From: Chloroflexota bacterium
GTDB taxonomy: Bacteria; Chloroflexota; Anaerolineae; VGOG01
Assembly (NCBI GenBank): GCA_016875995.1
Contig: VGOG01000002.1
Coordinates: 1-64,000, forward strand
Direction: 5' to 3'
DNA: 64,000 nt
In this document: one piece after another, positions 18,911 through 29,281 of the stretch
How the letters are laid out: each line of letters begins with the position of its first letter
Position numbering within the stretch: position 1 is the stretch's first letter
Notes under the pieces: model-generated
Databases searched by the model: none
The model's input: only the letters and a program-made list of their open reading frames with translations
Told to the model about the DNA's origin: nothing
Made by a program: the position numbers and the translations under genes

Positions 18911-20256
18911 ACAGAAGAATCTGGATATTCGGTATATCACAATTCGCTCCCGCTGGATCGCCAGATCCAGCAGTCGGGCGGCGGATTTGGCAATCCACCG
19001 CGAGCAACAAAACCTGGTTTCTGACGGCAGTGGTCTTGGCCTTGATGGTCACGATAGGCTGTGCTCTGGCCCTGTCCAGTCCAACGTGCGAGGGGCAAAC
19101 TCCAAACCCTCTACCCCCTGCGGTTGAGGCCTGTGGGACCGCGCCTCCGACTTCGGGAGTGACCGAAACAGCCCCACCGTGCGATCCCAGGGGCGCGAGC
19201 GAGCTCTCCGAGAGGTCCACCATCACGCAGACAGATAAAACCGAGGGGGGAAGCAGGCTCATCTTTCCCTGGGTGATGGTGGGAAAACCCAGGCTGGTCG
19301 AAAGGGAGAAGATCTTTTTACCGCTGTTCACCAAATCAGGACTCTGTACTGATCGCGTCGTAAGGACTGGTGACAAGCTCACTTTCAACGGTCAGGAGAT
19401 TCGGCTGATCGGCATGAACGTGGCTTATATCCTCGAAGAGTGGTTCCCGGATGACCAGTGGGAGGAGATACTCTCCTTCCTTTCCCAGTCCGGAAATACC
19501 GTCCGCATCCCCGTTTTTCCTAAGCATGCGCGGGACGGTGGGCTCGATCGGGTGGAACGGTTGATCCGCCTGGGTGGCGAGTACGGCCTGAAGTTCATCG
19601 TCGTCCTGGAGGGCTACATGGCGGCCGACTATCCCACCAAGAGCGAAGCCTGGTTTCATTCGGGATACAAGGTCGAGTACATGGATCACCTGAGAAGCGT
19701 AGTGACCAGGCTTAGAGACTATCCTGAGGTGGCGTTGTGGCAACTGATGGGGGAGCCCAGTTGCGCTCCTGAGGGAGGGTCGCGGTCTTGCTACAACTCG
19801 CTGGTCGAATGGGCCAGGGTGGCCTCTGAGGAGATAAAGAAGCTCGATCCCTGCCGGCCCGTGGCCGTGGGGATGATCTCGGTTGGAGGGCCTCAGCCCC
19901 AGGGGGAGGAGGCCTGGCGCAAGATGCACACTTTCCCCTCGATTGATGCCGTGACCGTCCACATCTGGACCAACGTCTGGTACGAGCGGGAGCTGAGGAT
20001 CGCCGACGAATTGGACTTGCCCGTTCTCTACACCGAGGTCTACCATCGGGCGTACAAAAAGAACGGTCGCCTTCTCTACGAAGGAATCCTGGAGGAAAGG
20101 GTGCCCATTATCGAGGAGTTCATGCAGCGATCCTTCGATGCAGGGGTGGACGGCATCATCCTCTGGCAGTATATTCACGAGGGCTATTGCGGGGAGCTGG
20201 ATTACGACCAAAAGGATCCGGTTTGGAAAGTGTTGCAGTCTTTTTCAAAGGAGTAA
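18907..20256 (+). CDS. glycoside hydrolase family 5-like (mannanase/cellulase fold) secreted protein
   Basis: GQEIRLIGMNVAYI, VALWQLMGEPSC, VLYTEVYHRAY; hydrophobic segment TAVVLALMVTIGCAL; ATGA overlap with fmt. Confidence 0.7.
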   Translation: MNRRIWIFGISQFAPAGSPDPAVGRRIWQSTASNKTWFLTAVVLALMVTIGCALALSSPTCEGQTPNPLPPAVEACGTAPPTSGVTETAPPCDPRGASELSERSTITQTDKTEGGSRLIFPWVMVGKPRLVEREKIFLPLFTKSGLCTDRVVRTGDKLTFNGQEIRLIGMNVAYILEEWFPDDQWEEILSFLSQSGNTVRIPVFPKHARDGGLDRVERLIRLGGEYGLKFIVVLEGYMAADYPTKSEAWFHSGYKVEYMDHLRSVVTRLRDYPEVALWQLMGEPSCAPEGGSRSCYNSLVEWARVASEEIKKLDPCRPVAVGMISVGGPQPQGEEAWRKMHTFPSIDAVTVHIWTNVWYERELRIADELDLPVLYTEVYHRAYKKNGRLLYEGILEERVPIIEEFMQRSFDAGVDGIILWQYIHEGYCGELDYDQKDPVWKVLQSFSKE

Positions 20257-20269
20257 CGAGCAACTACTC

Positions 20270-20321
20270 GATCTTCGATTGCCGATTGCCGATTTTCGAT
20301 TGGGAAATCGAAAATCGGAAA
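20270..20321. repeat. GATTTTCGATTG / CAATCGAAAATC inverted repeat
   Basis: ttcgattgccgattgccgattttcgattgggaaatcgaaaatcgg; related tract inside a CDS at 52661-52725. Confidence 0.8.
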
Positions 20322-20337
20322 TTCTCTGGATAACCCC

Positions 20338-21750
20338 ATGGCGGATCTCGAACTGTGTACCCTCACCCTGGAGGAGCTCGCTCCCCTGCTGCGGGACGGG
20401 CAGGTCTCGCCCGTGGAAGTGATCCAGTCGTACCTGGTGCGCATTGACACCCTGAACGAGGCCCTCAATGCCTACATCACCGTGACGCGGGACCAGGCGC
20501 TGGCCGATGCGCGGCGTTATGAGGAGGAGATCCTGCGGGGGGACTACCGGGGGCCGCTGCACGGCGTCCCCGTGGCCCTCAAGGACCTCTACGACACGGC
20601 TGGCGTGCGCACCACGGCGGCCTCGAAAATCTACGCCCAGCGCGTGCCCCAGGAGGACGCCACCAGCGTGGCCCGGCTGCGCGCTGCTGGTGCGGTGCTC
20701 ATCGGCAAGACCAACCTGCACGAGTTCGCCTACGGAGTGACGGCGGATAGCTCGTTCTTCGGACCGACGCGCAATCCGTGGGACCCGGAACGGGTGGCCG
20801 GTGGCTCCAGCGGGGGCTCTGGGGCGGCTGTCGCTGCTGGACTCTGTGCGGTGGCCACCGGCTCCGACACGGGTGGCTCCATTCGTATCCCCGCCGCCCT
20901 GTGCGGCACCGTCGGGCTCAAGCCCACCTACGGCCGCATCAGTGGTCACGGCCTGTTGCCCCTCTCCTGGACGCTGGACCACCCCGGCCCGATGGCCCGC
21001 AGCGTGTACGGTGCGGCGGTCATGTTGTCGGCCATGGCCGGCTACGACCCCCGCGATCCCGCTTCGGTTGACGTGCCTGTTCCTGATTACACCGCTGGCC
21101 TGCGCCACGGCGTGGCGGGCTTGCGCATTGGTTTGGATCCCCAATGGGCGCTGTCGGGGATTCACGAAGATGTGCGGGCCGCTTTCCAGGGAGCCCTGGC
21201 GGTGCTCGAGGACCTGGGGGCTGAGATCGTGGAGGTGTCCGTGCCCCGCGTCGTCGAGGGCATGGAGGCGGCCCTGACCATCCTGATGGCCGAGGCCACT
21301 GCCATCCACGAGAAGTTTCTGCGCAGCCGCCCCGACGATTACCAGCCCGACGTTCGCGCCCGGTTGGAGAAGGGCCTGGCCATCCGGGGCATAGACTACG
21401 GGCGCGCCCGGCGTACCGGCGAGCTGCTGCGCCGCGACCTCGCTGCCTTGTTCCAGAGAGTGGACCTTTTGGCCACGCCCATGTGCGGCATAATCGCCCC
21501 GAAAATCGGGCAGCGGGAAGTGATCATTGACGGGGAGGCGGTTCCCGTGATGGCGCCCCTCACGCGCTACACCCGCGTCTTCAACCTGACGGGGCTGCCG
21601 GCCATTTCGGTGCCCTGTGCCTTCTCTCCTGAGGGGTTGCCCATTGGCCTGCAACTGGTGGGCCGCGCCTGGGACGAGGCCACCGTGCTGTGGGCGGCCT
21701 ACGCCTACGAGACGGCGGCGGAGTGGACACAGCGCCGCCCGTCGCTGTAG
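20338..21750 (+). CDS. amidase (GatA-like amidase-signature family)
   Basis: GGSSGGSGAAVAAGLCAVATGSDTGGSIRIPAALCGTVGLKPTYGRIS. Confidence 0.9.
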   Translation: MADLELCTLTLEELAPLLRDGQVSPVEVIQSYLVRIDTLNEALNAYITVTRDQALADARRYEEEILRGDYRGPLHGVPVALKDLYDTAGVRTTAASKIYAQRVPQEDATSVARLRAAGAVLIGKTNLHEFAYGVTADSSFFGPTRNPWDPERVAGGSSGGSGAAVAAGLCAVATGSDTGGSIRIPAALCGTVGLKPTYGRISGHGLLPLSWTLDHPGPMARSVYGAAVMLSAMAGYDPRDPASVDVPVPDYTAGLRHGVAGLRIGLDPQWALSGIHEDVRAAFQGALAVLEDLGAEIVEVSVPRVVEGMEAALTILMAEATAIHEKFLRSRPDDYQPDVRARLEKGLAIRGIDYGRARRTGELLRRDLAALFQRVDLLATPMCGIIAPKIGQREVIIDGEAVPVMAPLTRYTRVFNLTGLPAISVPCAFSPEGLPIGLQLVGRAWDEATVLWAAYAYETAAEWTQRRPSL

Positions 21751-22005
21751 AAATTCGGATAGGCTCTTATCATTGTCGAAAGCAGTGTTGGCCATCAGGC
21801 GGCGCTTCTCGATCCAACCATGCTCGGCCGTCGCCTCGGCCCATTGGCCCAAAGCTAATCATTGATTGCAATTTACTCAGGTACAATTTCATCGTGAACA
21901 TTGCTGTGCGCGATGCTTGTTACATCGCGTTGGCTGAGGGTCTGGAATGCTCGATGCTAATGGCAGACGAATTGTGCACACGCTTTGGAAGTATATAGGG
22001 GGGAA

Positions 22006-24129
22006 ATGATGTCGTTAAGTACTCGTCAGTGTGCCATCCTCCGAATCCTTTTGGATATGGATAACCCGATAAGTATGTCGGAGATCGCATCCCAGCTAGA
22101 AATCACTCCTCGGATGGTGCGTTATGATTTTCGCGGAATCGAAAGATGGCTTCAGGCGAGGGATGTCCAATTAATAAAGAAGGCAAATTACGGGGTTTTC
22201 ATTGAAGCCCCCAGAGAAGTCAGAATAGACCTTATCCGTGAATTAGAACATCTCGCTGGCTACCACCTCATTTTGTCCCCAACCGAACGATTGCACATAT
22301 TGATCCTTTCCCTACTAAAATGTGATCAACCGCTGCTTATCAAGCAACTCGAGCCTCGATTGGGCGTGTCGCGCCCCACTGTGCTGAGCGACATGAATAA
22401 GGCTGAGAAATGGCTTGAGGAGCACAACCTATCTCTGATTAGGCGACCGCATTTTGGCTTCAAGACTGTTGGCAAGGAGGGTGATTGGCGGAAGGCTGTT
22501 GTGGACTTTCTCTTGGAAACCGTAGGGGAGATGCCTTTGCTGGTCTTGTGTAAGGGTTCCAAAGCAGCACTTCGGTCGCGAATGAAAGGCAAGGTTGGCC
22601 TTTTGCGTGTTTTGTCTGCATTTTTCGAGAATCTGGATCTAAGCTATTCCAAGAAGTTGGTTGACTCAATTGAGAGAATGCTGCACCTCCAATTTACCGA
22701 TGACGCTTGTGTTTCGCTTGTGTTACATTTGGCGATTCTGATAGGGCGTGTTGGGCAAGGCAAAATCGTCGAGCTTCCGCCGCAGCATCTGAAGAGCTTG
22801 AGGGAGCAAAGAGAATTTCACGCGGCCAAGATAATCGCTGACCAAATTGAACAACGCTTTAACACTGTCCTACCCAAGTCGGAGGTCGCTTACATTGCAA
22901 TCCAGTTAGCGGGAGCCAAGATTAGGTGGACTGTTTCTGACATCATTGGAGAGAGAAGTGCGGAGGAGATTGAACCAGGGGTGCTAGAAATGGTTGATGG
23001 CATGCTTGCTGAGGCTTCTATTTACTTGCATCCGTATCTTAGAGTTGATCAGCAGTTAATCCGTAGCCTGGCCTTTCATCTGAAACCAGTTCTCAGTCGA
23101 TTACGATTTGGCCTTCCGGTAAGAAACCCACTGCTTGAAGATGTAAAAAGGCAATATCCTTATATCTTCAAGGTTGCTCGAAGAAGCAGCGACATTCTGG
23201 AAGAAAAAGTAAGCAGGAGGATACCAGAGGAAGAGATAGGCTACATTGCCATGCACCTTGGAGCGGCCATGGAGCGCCTTCGCCCATTCCCCGGGGTGAA
23301 GAGAAGGGTGCTGGTCATTTGTGGTGAGGGGGTCGCCACGGCATGGCTGCTGGTCTCTAAAATGCAAGCTGAATTTCCCGAGGTCGAAGTGGTGGAGGTA
23401 ATGTCTACCTCGGAGGTGTCGAGAAGACATGTCTTTAGGGGCGATATAGATGCGATGATCTCCACAGTACCTGTGGAAATAGTGGGTATTCCCATCATAG
23501 TGGTTAGCCCGCTGCTTGGTGCCAAGGACAAAGCTAGAATTAGGGAGGTTTTAAAGATAGGCGTTTCTACCTCGGAGCCGGCTGACAACGCTGGCGAGGC
23601 AGAAGAACCGTGCTTGGCTACTCTTATTACCACCGAGACAATAAGGCTCAGAGTAGCCGCCAATAACTGGCAGGAGGTAGTTGACAAGGCGGGGAGACTG
23701 CTACTTAATACCGGGGCGATAGAGGCAAGATATATAGAGGCGATGAAAAACATCATTGTGAAGTACGGTCCATATATAGTCATCTGGCCAGGGATCGCCT
23801 TGCTCCACGCTCGTCCTGAGGATGGAGTCAAGCGATTGTGCATGAGTTTGGTGACCATGCAGAGCTCTGTCAAGTTTGGGCATCTGTATAATGACCCCGT
23901 TGACCTAGTCATTGCTTTAGGAGCTGTGGATGATCGTTCTCACTTAAAAGCATTAGCACAGTTGGCTGAGATATTAGGGGATCAAGAAATGGTAAATGAA
24001 ATCAAAAGCGCCTCCGCAAAAAAAGAGATATTGGAATTAGTCTCTGGTACTCCTCAGAAATCGAGTGTTATGCCTTCCAGAAAAGATGCCTGGTCTGACG
24101 TGGGAAATGGTAAATATTTGTCACAATAA
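22006..24129 (+). CDS. PRD-domain transcriptional regulator with C-terminal EIIB-like and EIIA domains (BglG/MtlR-like)
   Basis: N-terminal HTH ILRILLDMDNPISMSEIASQLEITPRMVRYDFRGI; PRD segments; EIIB-like VLVICGEGVATAWLL; EIIA-like PGIALLHARPEDGVKRLCMSLVTM. Confidence 0.85.
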   Translation: MMSLSTRQCAILRILLDMDNPISMSEIASQLEITPRMVRYDFRGIERWLQARDVQLIKKANYGVFIEAPREVRIDLIRELEHLAGYHLILSPTERLHILILSLLKCDQPLLIKQLEPRLGVSRPTVLSDMNKAEKWLEEHNLSLIRRPHFGFKTVGKEGDWRKAVVDFLLETVGEMPLLVLCKGSKAALRSRMKGKVGLLRVLSAFFENLDLSYSKKLVDSIERMLHLQFTDDACVSLVLHLAILIGRVGQGKIVELPPQHLKSLREQREFHAAKIIADQIEQRFNTVLPKSEVAYIAIQLAGAKIRWTVSDIIGERSAEEIEPGVLEMVDGMLAEASIYLHPYLRVDQQLIRSLAFHLKPVLSRLRFGLPVRNPLLEDVKRQYPYIFKVARRSSDILEEKVSRRIPEEEIGYIAMHLGAAMERLRPFPGVKRRVLVICGEGVATAWLLVSKMQAEFPEVEVVEVMSTSEVSRRHVFRGDIDAMISTVPVEIVGIPIIVVSPLLGAKDKARIREVLKIGVSTSEPADNAGEAEEPCLATLITTETIRLRVAANNWQEVVDKAGRLLLNTGAIEARYIEAMKNIIVKYGPYIVIWPGIALLHARPEDGVKRLCMSLVTMQSSVKFGHLYNDPVDLVIALGAVDDRSHLKALAQLAEILGDQEMVNEIKSASAKKEILELVSGTPQKSSVMPSRKDAWSDVGNGKYLSQ

Positions 24130-24168
24130 CGGTGTGAAAAACGAGCACAATAAGTGCTTGGAAGGGTC

Positions 24169-24196
24169 TTGACAGCAAGGGATACGAGTGTATAAT
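24169..24196 (+). promoter_or_regulatory. promoter (TTGACA-16-TATAAT) for the PTS operon
   Basis: -35 24169-24174, -10 24191-24196, about 17 nt before the IIB start codon. Confidence 0.75.
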
Positions 24197-24213
24197 ATAA
24201 ATTAGGAGGGATA

Positions 24214-24513
24214 ATGGCAAAAAAGAAGAGGATAGAAATTCTAACAGTGTGCGGTGTGGGGAGTGGAAGCAGCCTGATCCTTCGCATGTATACTGAGGAT
24301 GTATTGGAGGAGTTGGGCCTTCGCTATAAGGTCTCGGCAGGTCAGGCAAGCGAGGCTCGCGGCACCAAGGCAGACATCGTTATGTGTGCCCCTGAATTCG
24401 CCGTCGTCTGTCAGGGCGGCAGCGCCGAGGTTGTGCCCATCAAGGGCTTCACAAACAAAGATGAGATCAGGGAAACCCTGACCGAGGTCCTAAAACGGAA
24501 GGGCTTCATCTAA
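24214..24513 (+). CDS. PTS IIB component (UlaB/SgaB-like)
   Basis: ILTVCGVGSGSSLILRMYTEDVL; phosphocysteine P-loop. Confidence 0.85.
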   Translation: MAKKKRIEILTVCGVGSGSSLILRMYTEDVLEELGLRYKVSAGQASEARGTKADIVMCAPEFAVVCQGGSAEVVPIKGFTNKDEIRETLTEVLKRKGFI

Positions 24514-24651
24514 GGTTGACTGACTTCGGTCGCTGGTCTGTTAGTGGCTGGCCTGCAGTAGTTGTTGAGGAAAGGGGGTGGCGTATAAGAGCTTACCGTG
24601 TCTGGTTTGTTATCCTTGAGCTAACAATATACAAAGAGGAGGCAAAAGCAA

Positions 24652-25944
24652 ATGGATATCCTTAGGTCTTTGATTGACTTGATAATGAAGGACATCGTCG
24701 GCCAGCCAGCGCTACTGGTCGGGCTGATCGCTGCCGCCGGCTTGATCCTTCAGAGGAAGTCCTTCGCCACTATCCTTGCCGGAGGCGTTAAGACCACAGT
24801 CGGCTACCTGATGATCGTCGGCGGCGCTGGCATGGTCGTTGGCGTCCTGGCAGCAACGCTTTCTCCCCTGATTCAGGAGGCATTTGGTCTTGTGGCACCA
24901 GCGGCCGAGCTCGGAGGTATGGGTCTCCCCAACTTCTTGGCGAATTGGGGCGGCTACGCCACGGTGGCCGTGGCCCTCGGTTTCGCCATCAACCTGACCT
25001 TGGCACGCATCACTCCCTTCAAGTACATCTACCTCACTGGCCACTTGATGATATTCTTCGCCGAGAATACCTTCATGGCGATACTCGTAGGCTGGCCCAC
25101 TATCAGCCCAGGCCTGTTGATATTGATCACCGGCGTCATATGCGGGGTATATTGGACCCTTCAGCCGGCCTATATGATGAAGCTGATGAAGGGGGTAACG
25201 GGAACCGATGACCTGGCCTACGGGCACACCTCGTCATTCAACTGCTGGTTGGCGGCGAAGTTGGGCAGGTTTGTAGGGAAGCCGGAGGACAGCGCGGAGG
25301 ACATCGAGTTGCCAGAGTCGCTCGAGTTCTTCAAGGACACCACTGTGTCCTTGGGCGTTGTGCTGGGGCTGCTGACGGTTATCGTGGCACTTGTGGCAGG
25401 GGCTACGGCGTCAGGTGAGCTAAGCGGTGGCAGGAACTACATCATCTGGGCCTTGGTGCAGGGCCTCACTTTCGGCGCAGGCATCGCGGTCATGCTCTAC
25501 GGTGTGCGCATGATCATCGGCGAGCTCGTGCCTGCCTTCAGGGGTATCGCCAAGAGTCTGGTGCCTGGTGCTAAGCCCGCGCTGGATTGCCCCATCGTCT
25601 TTCCCTACGCGCCAACGGCGGTTCTTCTTGGCTTCGTGGGCGCCTTCGTAGCCTTCCTGGTGTGCATGTTTGCATTCGGTGCACTCGGATGGGGCGTCAT
25701 CATCCCGCCGATGATCATGCTCTTCTTCCCAGGCGGAGCAGGTGGCGTGTTTGGGAACAGCACCGGTGGGTGGAAGGGCGCTTTGCTGGGCGGAGCTATC
25801 TGCGGAGTCTTGCTGGCCTTTGGGCAGCTCATTGTTGGCAACGCCCTCATGCCAACGGTGCCCTACTACGCGAGCCTGGATGACCCGGACGTTCACATCA
25901 CGAACTGGATCTTTATTCAGATCTCGAAGCTAATCGGGTCATAG
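24652..25944 (+). CDS. PTS IIC component (UlaA/SgaT-like)
   Basis: GLIAAAGLILQRKSFATILAGGVKTTVGYLM; AYGHTSSFNCWLAAKLGRFVGKPEDSAEDIELPESLEFFKDTTVS. Confidence 0.88.
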   Translation: MDILRSLIDLIMKDIVGQPALLVGLIAAAGLILQRKSFATILAGGVKTTVGYLMIVGGAGMVVGVLAATLSPLIQEAFGLVAPAAELGGMGLPNFLANWGGYATVAVALGFAINLTLARITPFKYIYLTGHLMIFFAENTFMAILVGWPTISPGLLILITGVICGVYWTLQPAYMMKLMKGVTGTDDLAYGHTSSFNCWLAAKLGRFVGKPEDSAEDIELPESLEFFKDTTVSLGVVLGLLTVIVALVAGATASGELSGGRNYIIWALVQGLTFGAGIAVMLYGVRMIIGELVPAFRGIAKSLVPGAKPALDCPIVFPYAPTAVLLGFVGAFVAFLVCMFAFGALGWGVIIPPMIMLFFPGGAGGVFGNSTGGWKGALLGGAICGVLLAFGQLIVGNALMPTVPYYASLDDPDVHITNWIFIQISKLIGS

Positions 25945-26040
25945 TCCTGACATCGCATCTAGTGAACTGAGCTCGTAGTCTGAGTGAGCTATCGCACTTC
26001 GGAAGCGATAGCTCACTCACTCTGTAAGGAGGAAATACGC

Positions 26041-26787
26041 ATGAGCGCAGAGCAGTATATTTTGGAGATCAAGAAACTCATTGCGAAGGTCGAGGAAACG
26101 CAACTGGACAATATCCGGCGTGCCGCGGATCTGGTTGCTGACTCCATAATGAGAGACCGTTTGGTGCATATCTTTGGTGCTGGACATTCTCATTTCCTGG
26201 CTTATGAGTGCTTTGATCGAGCCGGCGGCCTCTTGAACATGCAGGCTATCCTCGACCACGGTTTAGACTTCGGGTCAGGCATGCGCCGGCAAGGTGGCTT
26301 TGAGCGATTTCCCGGGTACGCCAAGATCGTGATTCAAGACTACGATATTGGTCCTGATGATGTGATGATCGTGATTTCCAACTCGGGCAGAAACCCCGCG
26401 CCAGTAGAGATGGCACTGGAGGGCAAGAAGAGGGGGGCCACAGTTATTGCCCTTACATCCTTGCCACACTCGATGAGCGTTTCCTCCAGTGATCCCTCTG
26501 GCAAGCGTCTCTTTGAGGTCGCGGACCTGGTGTTGGACAATGGCTGTGTGGCCGGGGATGCGTTGGTAAAGCTAGAAGGGCTGCCCCCGCGGGTGGGGCC
26601 TGGCTCTACGGTGATAGGTGCATTGATCCTCAACGCTATCGTGGTGCAGACGGCGAAGAACTTGCTGGACCGGGGAGAGGTGCCGCCGGTGCTTTTCAGT
26701 GGCAATCTCGAGGGTGCGCGGGAGTATAACGAGAAGGTACTAGGTGAGGCAATGGAGAAGCTCTGGCGGCAGATGAGGCATATGTGA
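26041..26787 (+). CDS. SIS-domain protein (UPF0309-like)
   Basis: VHIFGAGHSHFLAYECFDRAGGL; MIVISNSGRNPAPVEMALEGKKRGATVIALTSLPHS. Confidence 0.82.
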   Translation: MSAEQYILEIKKLIAKVEETQLDNIRRAADLVADSIMRDRLVHIFGAGHSHFLAYECFDRAGGLLNMQAILDHGLDFGSGMRRQGGFERFPGYAKIVIQDYDIGPDDVMIVISNSGRNPAPVEMALEGKKRGATVIALTSLPHSMSVSSSDPSGKRLFEVADLVLDNGCVAGDALVKLEGLPPRVGPGSTVIGALILNAIVVQTAKNLLDRGEVPPVLFSGNLEGAREYNEKVLGEAMEKLWRQMRHM

Positions 26788-26804
26788 GATGTTAGGAGGA
26801 GTTC

Positions 26805-27287
26805 ATGCAAGAGCGAGAGGTAGAAGGATCAGCGTTGTCAAAGACGCTAACTGAGGAAACGATAGCGCTGGGATTGAGTGTACGAGACTGGCAGGAAGCC
26901 GTGCACGAGGCCGGAAAGCTATTGGTGAAAGCCGGGATGGTAGAGCCGCGTTATATTGAAGCCATGGTTCAGATGGTTAAGGATATCGGGCCCTATATCG
27001 TGATTGCCCCCGGCGTTGCTTTGCCGCACGCTCGACCAGAGGATGGTGTAAAAAAAGCCTGTATGAGCTTAGTGACCTTGAGCCCCCCGGTAAACTTCGG
27101 GAACGAGCATAATGATCCCGTTAAACTGGTGGTCGCGTTTGGAACTACCGATAACAAAGCTCACATTGAGGCCCTCACTGAGCTGGCAAGACTGCTCGGT
27201 GATTCGACCAAGCTGGAAGGTCTAGCGCGTGCTTCGTCGCCCGAGGAGATTCTGAAGCTGATTGGTAGCATACAGGAAAGCAACTGA
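26805..27287 (+). CDS. PTS IIA component (UlaC/fructose-type)
   Basis: PGVALPHARPEDGVKKACMSLVTLSPPVNFGNEHNDPVKLVVAFGTTDN. Confidence 0.88.
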   Translation: MQEREVEGSALSKTLTEETIALGLSVRDWQEAVHEAGKLLVKAGMVEPRYIEAMVQMVKDIGPYIVIAPGVALPHARPEDGVKKACMSLVTLSPPVNFGNEHNDPVKLVVAFGTTDNKAHIEALTELARLLGDSTKLEGLARASSPEEILKLIGSIQESN

Positions 27288-27301
27288 AGGAGGTGTAGAT
27301 A

Positions 27302-28492
27302 ATGAGTTTCGAAGGGCTTGCCATCAAGACACACAGAGTCATCACCCCTCTGCAAGACCTACGAGACGCAATGGTCTTAATTGAGGGGGAGAAGATTGCG
27401 GCTGTTGGCCAACAGGATAATATCCCCATACCAGATGGCGCCGAGGTGATAGATGTAGGTGAGAAGATAGTGGCGCCGGGCTTCATTGACTTGCACCATC
27501 ACGGTGCAATGGGAGCGTATGCCACCGAGGGTGCGGAGGCTGTGAAGAAGATCGGCCAGTATCTGGTCAAAACCGGTACCACGAGTTGGCTGCCGACAGT
27601 TCATATCGCTCATATCTTCGAAGGCATGAAGGGTATATTAACTGCCAAGCAGGAAGGAACTGGTGGTGCCGATGTAATTGGCATCCACATGGAAGGACCT
27701 TTTCTAGCTCCGAAGCGCATACCAGGACAAGAGGCTGTTGACCGGGGTTTGCTGAAACCGTCTACTAAGAAGTTTATGCAGTTCGTAGAGGCAGCCGAGG
27801 GCCATCTTAGGCTGATGGGGATTTCCCCGGAGTTGGATGGGGCGCTGGAACTCATCCGCGAGATGCGGCGCGTCGGTGTGGTGCCAGCAGTGGCCCACAC
27901 CAAGGCTACCTATGAGCAATTCATGAGGGCTGTGGAAGCAGGCGCTAGACACATTACTCACACCTACAATGTCATGACCGGGATGCATCATCGAAGGCCG
28001 GGGGTGGTAGGGGGAGTGCTCACCTGCGACCAGGTCACGGCGGAGTTAATTGCCGACGGCTATCACGTATCTCCTGTGGCCATGGACGTCCTGATACGCT
28101 GCAAAGGTGTTGACAAGGTGGCCCTCATAAGTGACAACGTCCCCCTGGCTGGGATGCCTGATGGGGTCTACGAGATGTTCGGTCGAACGGTAGTCAAGAA
28201 GGATGGCATCAGTCGGTTGGAGGGTTCCACCCCAGGGATGGATGGGACAATGGCTGGGAGCGAGTGGCCCTTGAACCACAACATCTATAACTTGATTGGC
28301 CTGGTAGGGATATCCCTTCCTAGTGCCATCAGGATGGCCACTTTGACCCCAGCCACGATAATCGGCGCCGACAGCTACAAGGGCAGCATAGAGCCCGGGA
28401 AGGATGCTGATCTGGTTGTGATTGATGAGGAGATGCAGATACACCTGACAATGGTTAAGGGCGAGGTTGTCTTCAGGGCTGGTATAGGTTAA
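27302..28492 (+). CDS. nagA: N-acetylglucosamine-6-phosphate deacetylase
   Basis: GFIDLHHHGAMG, GIHMEGPFLAPKRIPGQ, VAHTKATYEQ, ITHTYNVMTGMHHRRPGVVGG. Confidence 0.9.
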   Translation: MSFEGLAIKTHRVITPLQDLRDAMVLIEGEKIAAVGQQDNIPIPDGAEVIDVGEKIVAPGFIDLHHHGAMGAYATEGAEAVKKIGQYLVKTGTTSWLPTVHIAHIFEGMKGILTAKQEGTGGADVIGIHMEGPFLAPKRIPGQEAVDRGLLKPSTKKFMQFVEAAEGHLRLMGISPELDGALELIREMRRVGVVPAVAHTKATYEQFMRAVEAGARHITHTYNVMTGMHHRRPGVVGGVLTCDQVTAELIADGYHVSPVAMDVLIRCKGVDKVALISDNVPLAGMPDGVYEMFGRTVVKKDGISRLEGSTPGMDGTMAGSEWPLNHNIYNLIGLVGISLPSAIRMATLTPATIIGADSYKGSIEPGKDADLVVIDEEMQIHLTMVKGEVVFRAGIG

Positions 28493-28539
28493 GACTATTC
28501 CGAACGCAAAGCGCTAGCTGGCAGTCAGCATTTGTGACT

Positions 28540-28555
28540 TGGTTGGTACCAACCA
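28540..28555. promoter_or_regulatory. candidate operator: perfect palindrome TGGTTGGTACCAACCA
   Basis: 16-bp perfect palindrome between nagA and the MBL-fold gene. Confidence 0.5.
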
Positions 28556-28645
28556 GTGAGAATAATCAGCACCTCTGTGCATGGAGCAGCATTTCGATAG
28601 GCAGTGAGTAGAGTGTCCGGTAGTAAGGAGGTGGGTCTTTTGTCC

Positions 28646-29275
28646 ATGTCTATATCGTCCATACTGAAGGATGTGCATTGGCTGGGGCACGCCGGCTTCA
28701 TGATCACAGGGAGGCGGGTGATTTACATTGATCCCTACCAGTTGGGGTTCCCCGATGTGGGGGACATCATCCTTATTACTCACGATCATCCTCATCACTG
28801 TTCTCCTGCTGACGTCAAGTGGCTGCGCAAGGGGGCAACCGTCATCGTGGCCCCGGAGGCATGCGCGGCCAAGTTCAAGGGCGACGTTAGAACAGTGAAA
28901 CCAGGTGATATTCTGACCATAAAAGAGGTCACCATCGAGGTGGTGCCGGCCTATAACCTGGACAAGCAGTTTCATCCCAAGGAGGCAGGCGGCGTCGGTT
29001 ACATAGTTACGACAGCTGAGGGTATCCGTGTCTATCATGCTGGCGACACCGATCTTATTCCAGAGCTAGATCAAGTGGAGGCAGATGTGGCGTTGTTGCC
29101 TATCGGGGGCGAGTATACGATGGATGCTGTCGAGGCAGCCCAAGCAGCCAACAAGATCAAGCCGAAAGTGGCGATACCCATGCATTGGGGCACAACTGTG
29201 GGGTCGCGCCAAGATGCCGAGAAATTCCGTGATCTTTGCGAGGTTGAAGTGAAGATCCTGAAACCGGAAAGGTGA
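28646..29275 (+). CDS. metallo-beta-lactamase-fold hydrolase (UPF0173-like)
   Basis: WLGHAGFMITGRRVIYIDPY, ITHDHPHHC, YHAGDTDLIPEL, IPMHWGT. Confidence 0.85.
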   Translation: MSISSILKDVHWLGHAGFMITGRRVIYIDPYQLGFPDVGDIILITHDHPHHCSPADVKWLRKGATVIVAPEACAAKFKGDVRTVKPGDILTIKEVTIEVVPAYNLDKQFHPKEAGGVGYIVTTAEGIRVYHAGDTDLIPELDQVEADVALLPIGGEYTMDAVEAAQAANKIKPKVAIPMHWGTTVGSRQDAEKFRDLCEVEVKILKPER

Positions 29276-29281
29276 TCTTCG

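Noticed and set aside
20245-21852. 535-aa minus-strand ORF
   Set aside because: Antisense to the amidase gene; low-quality translation.
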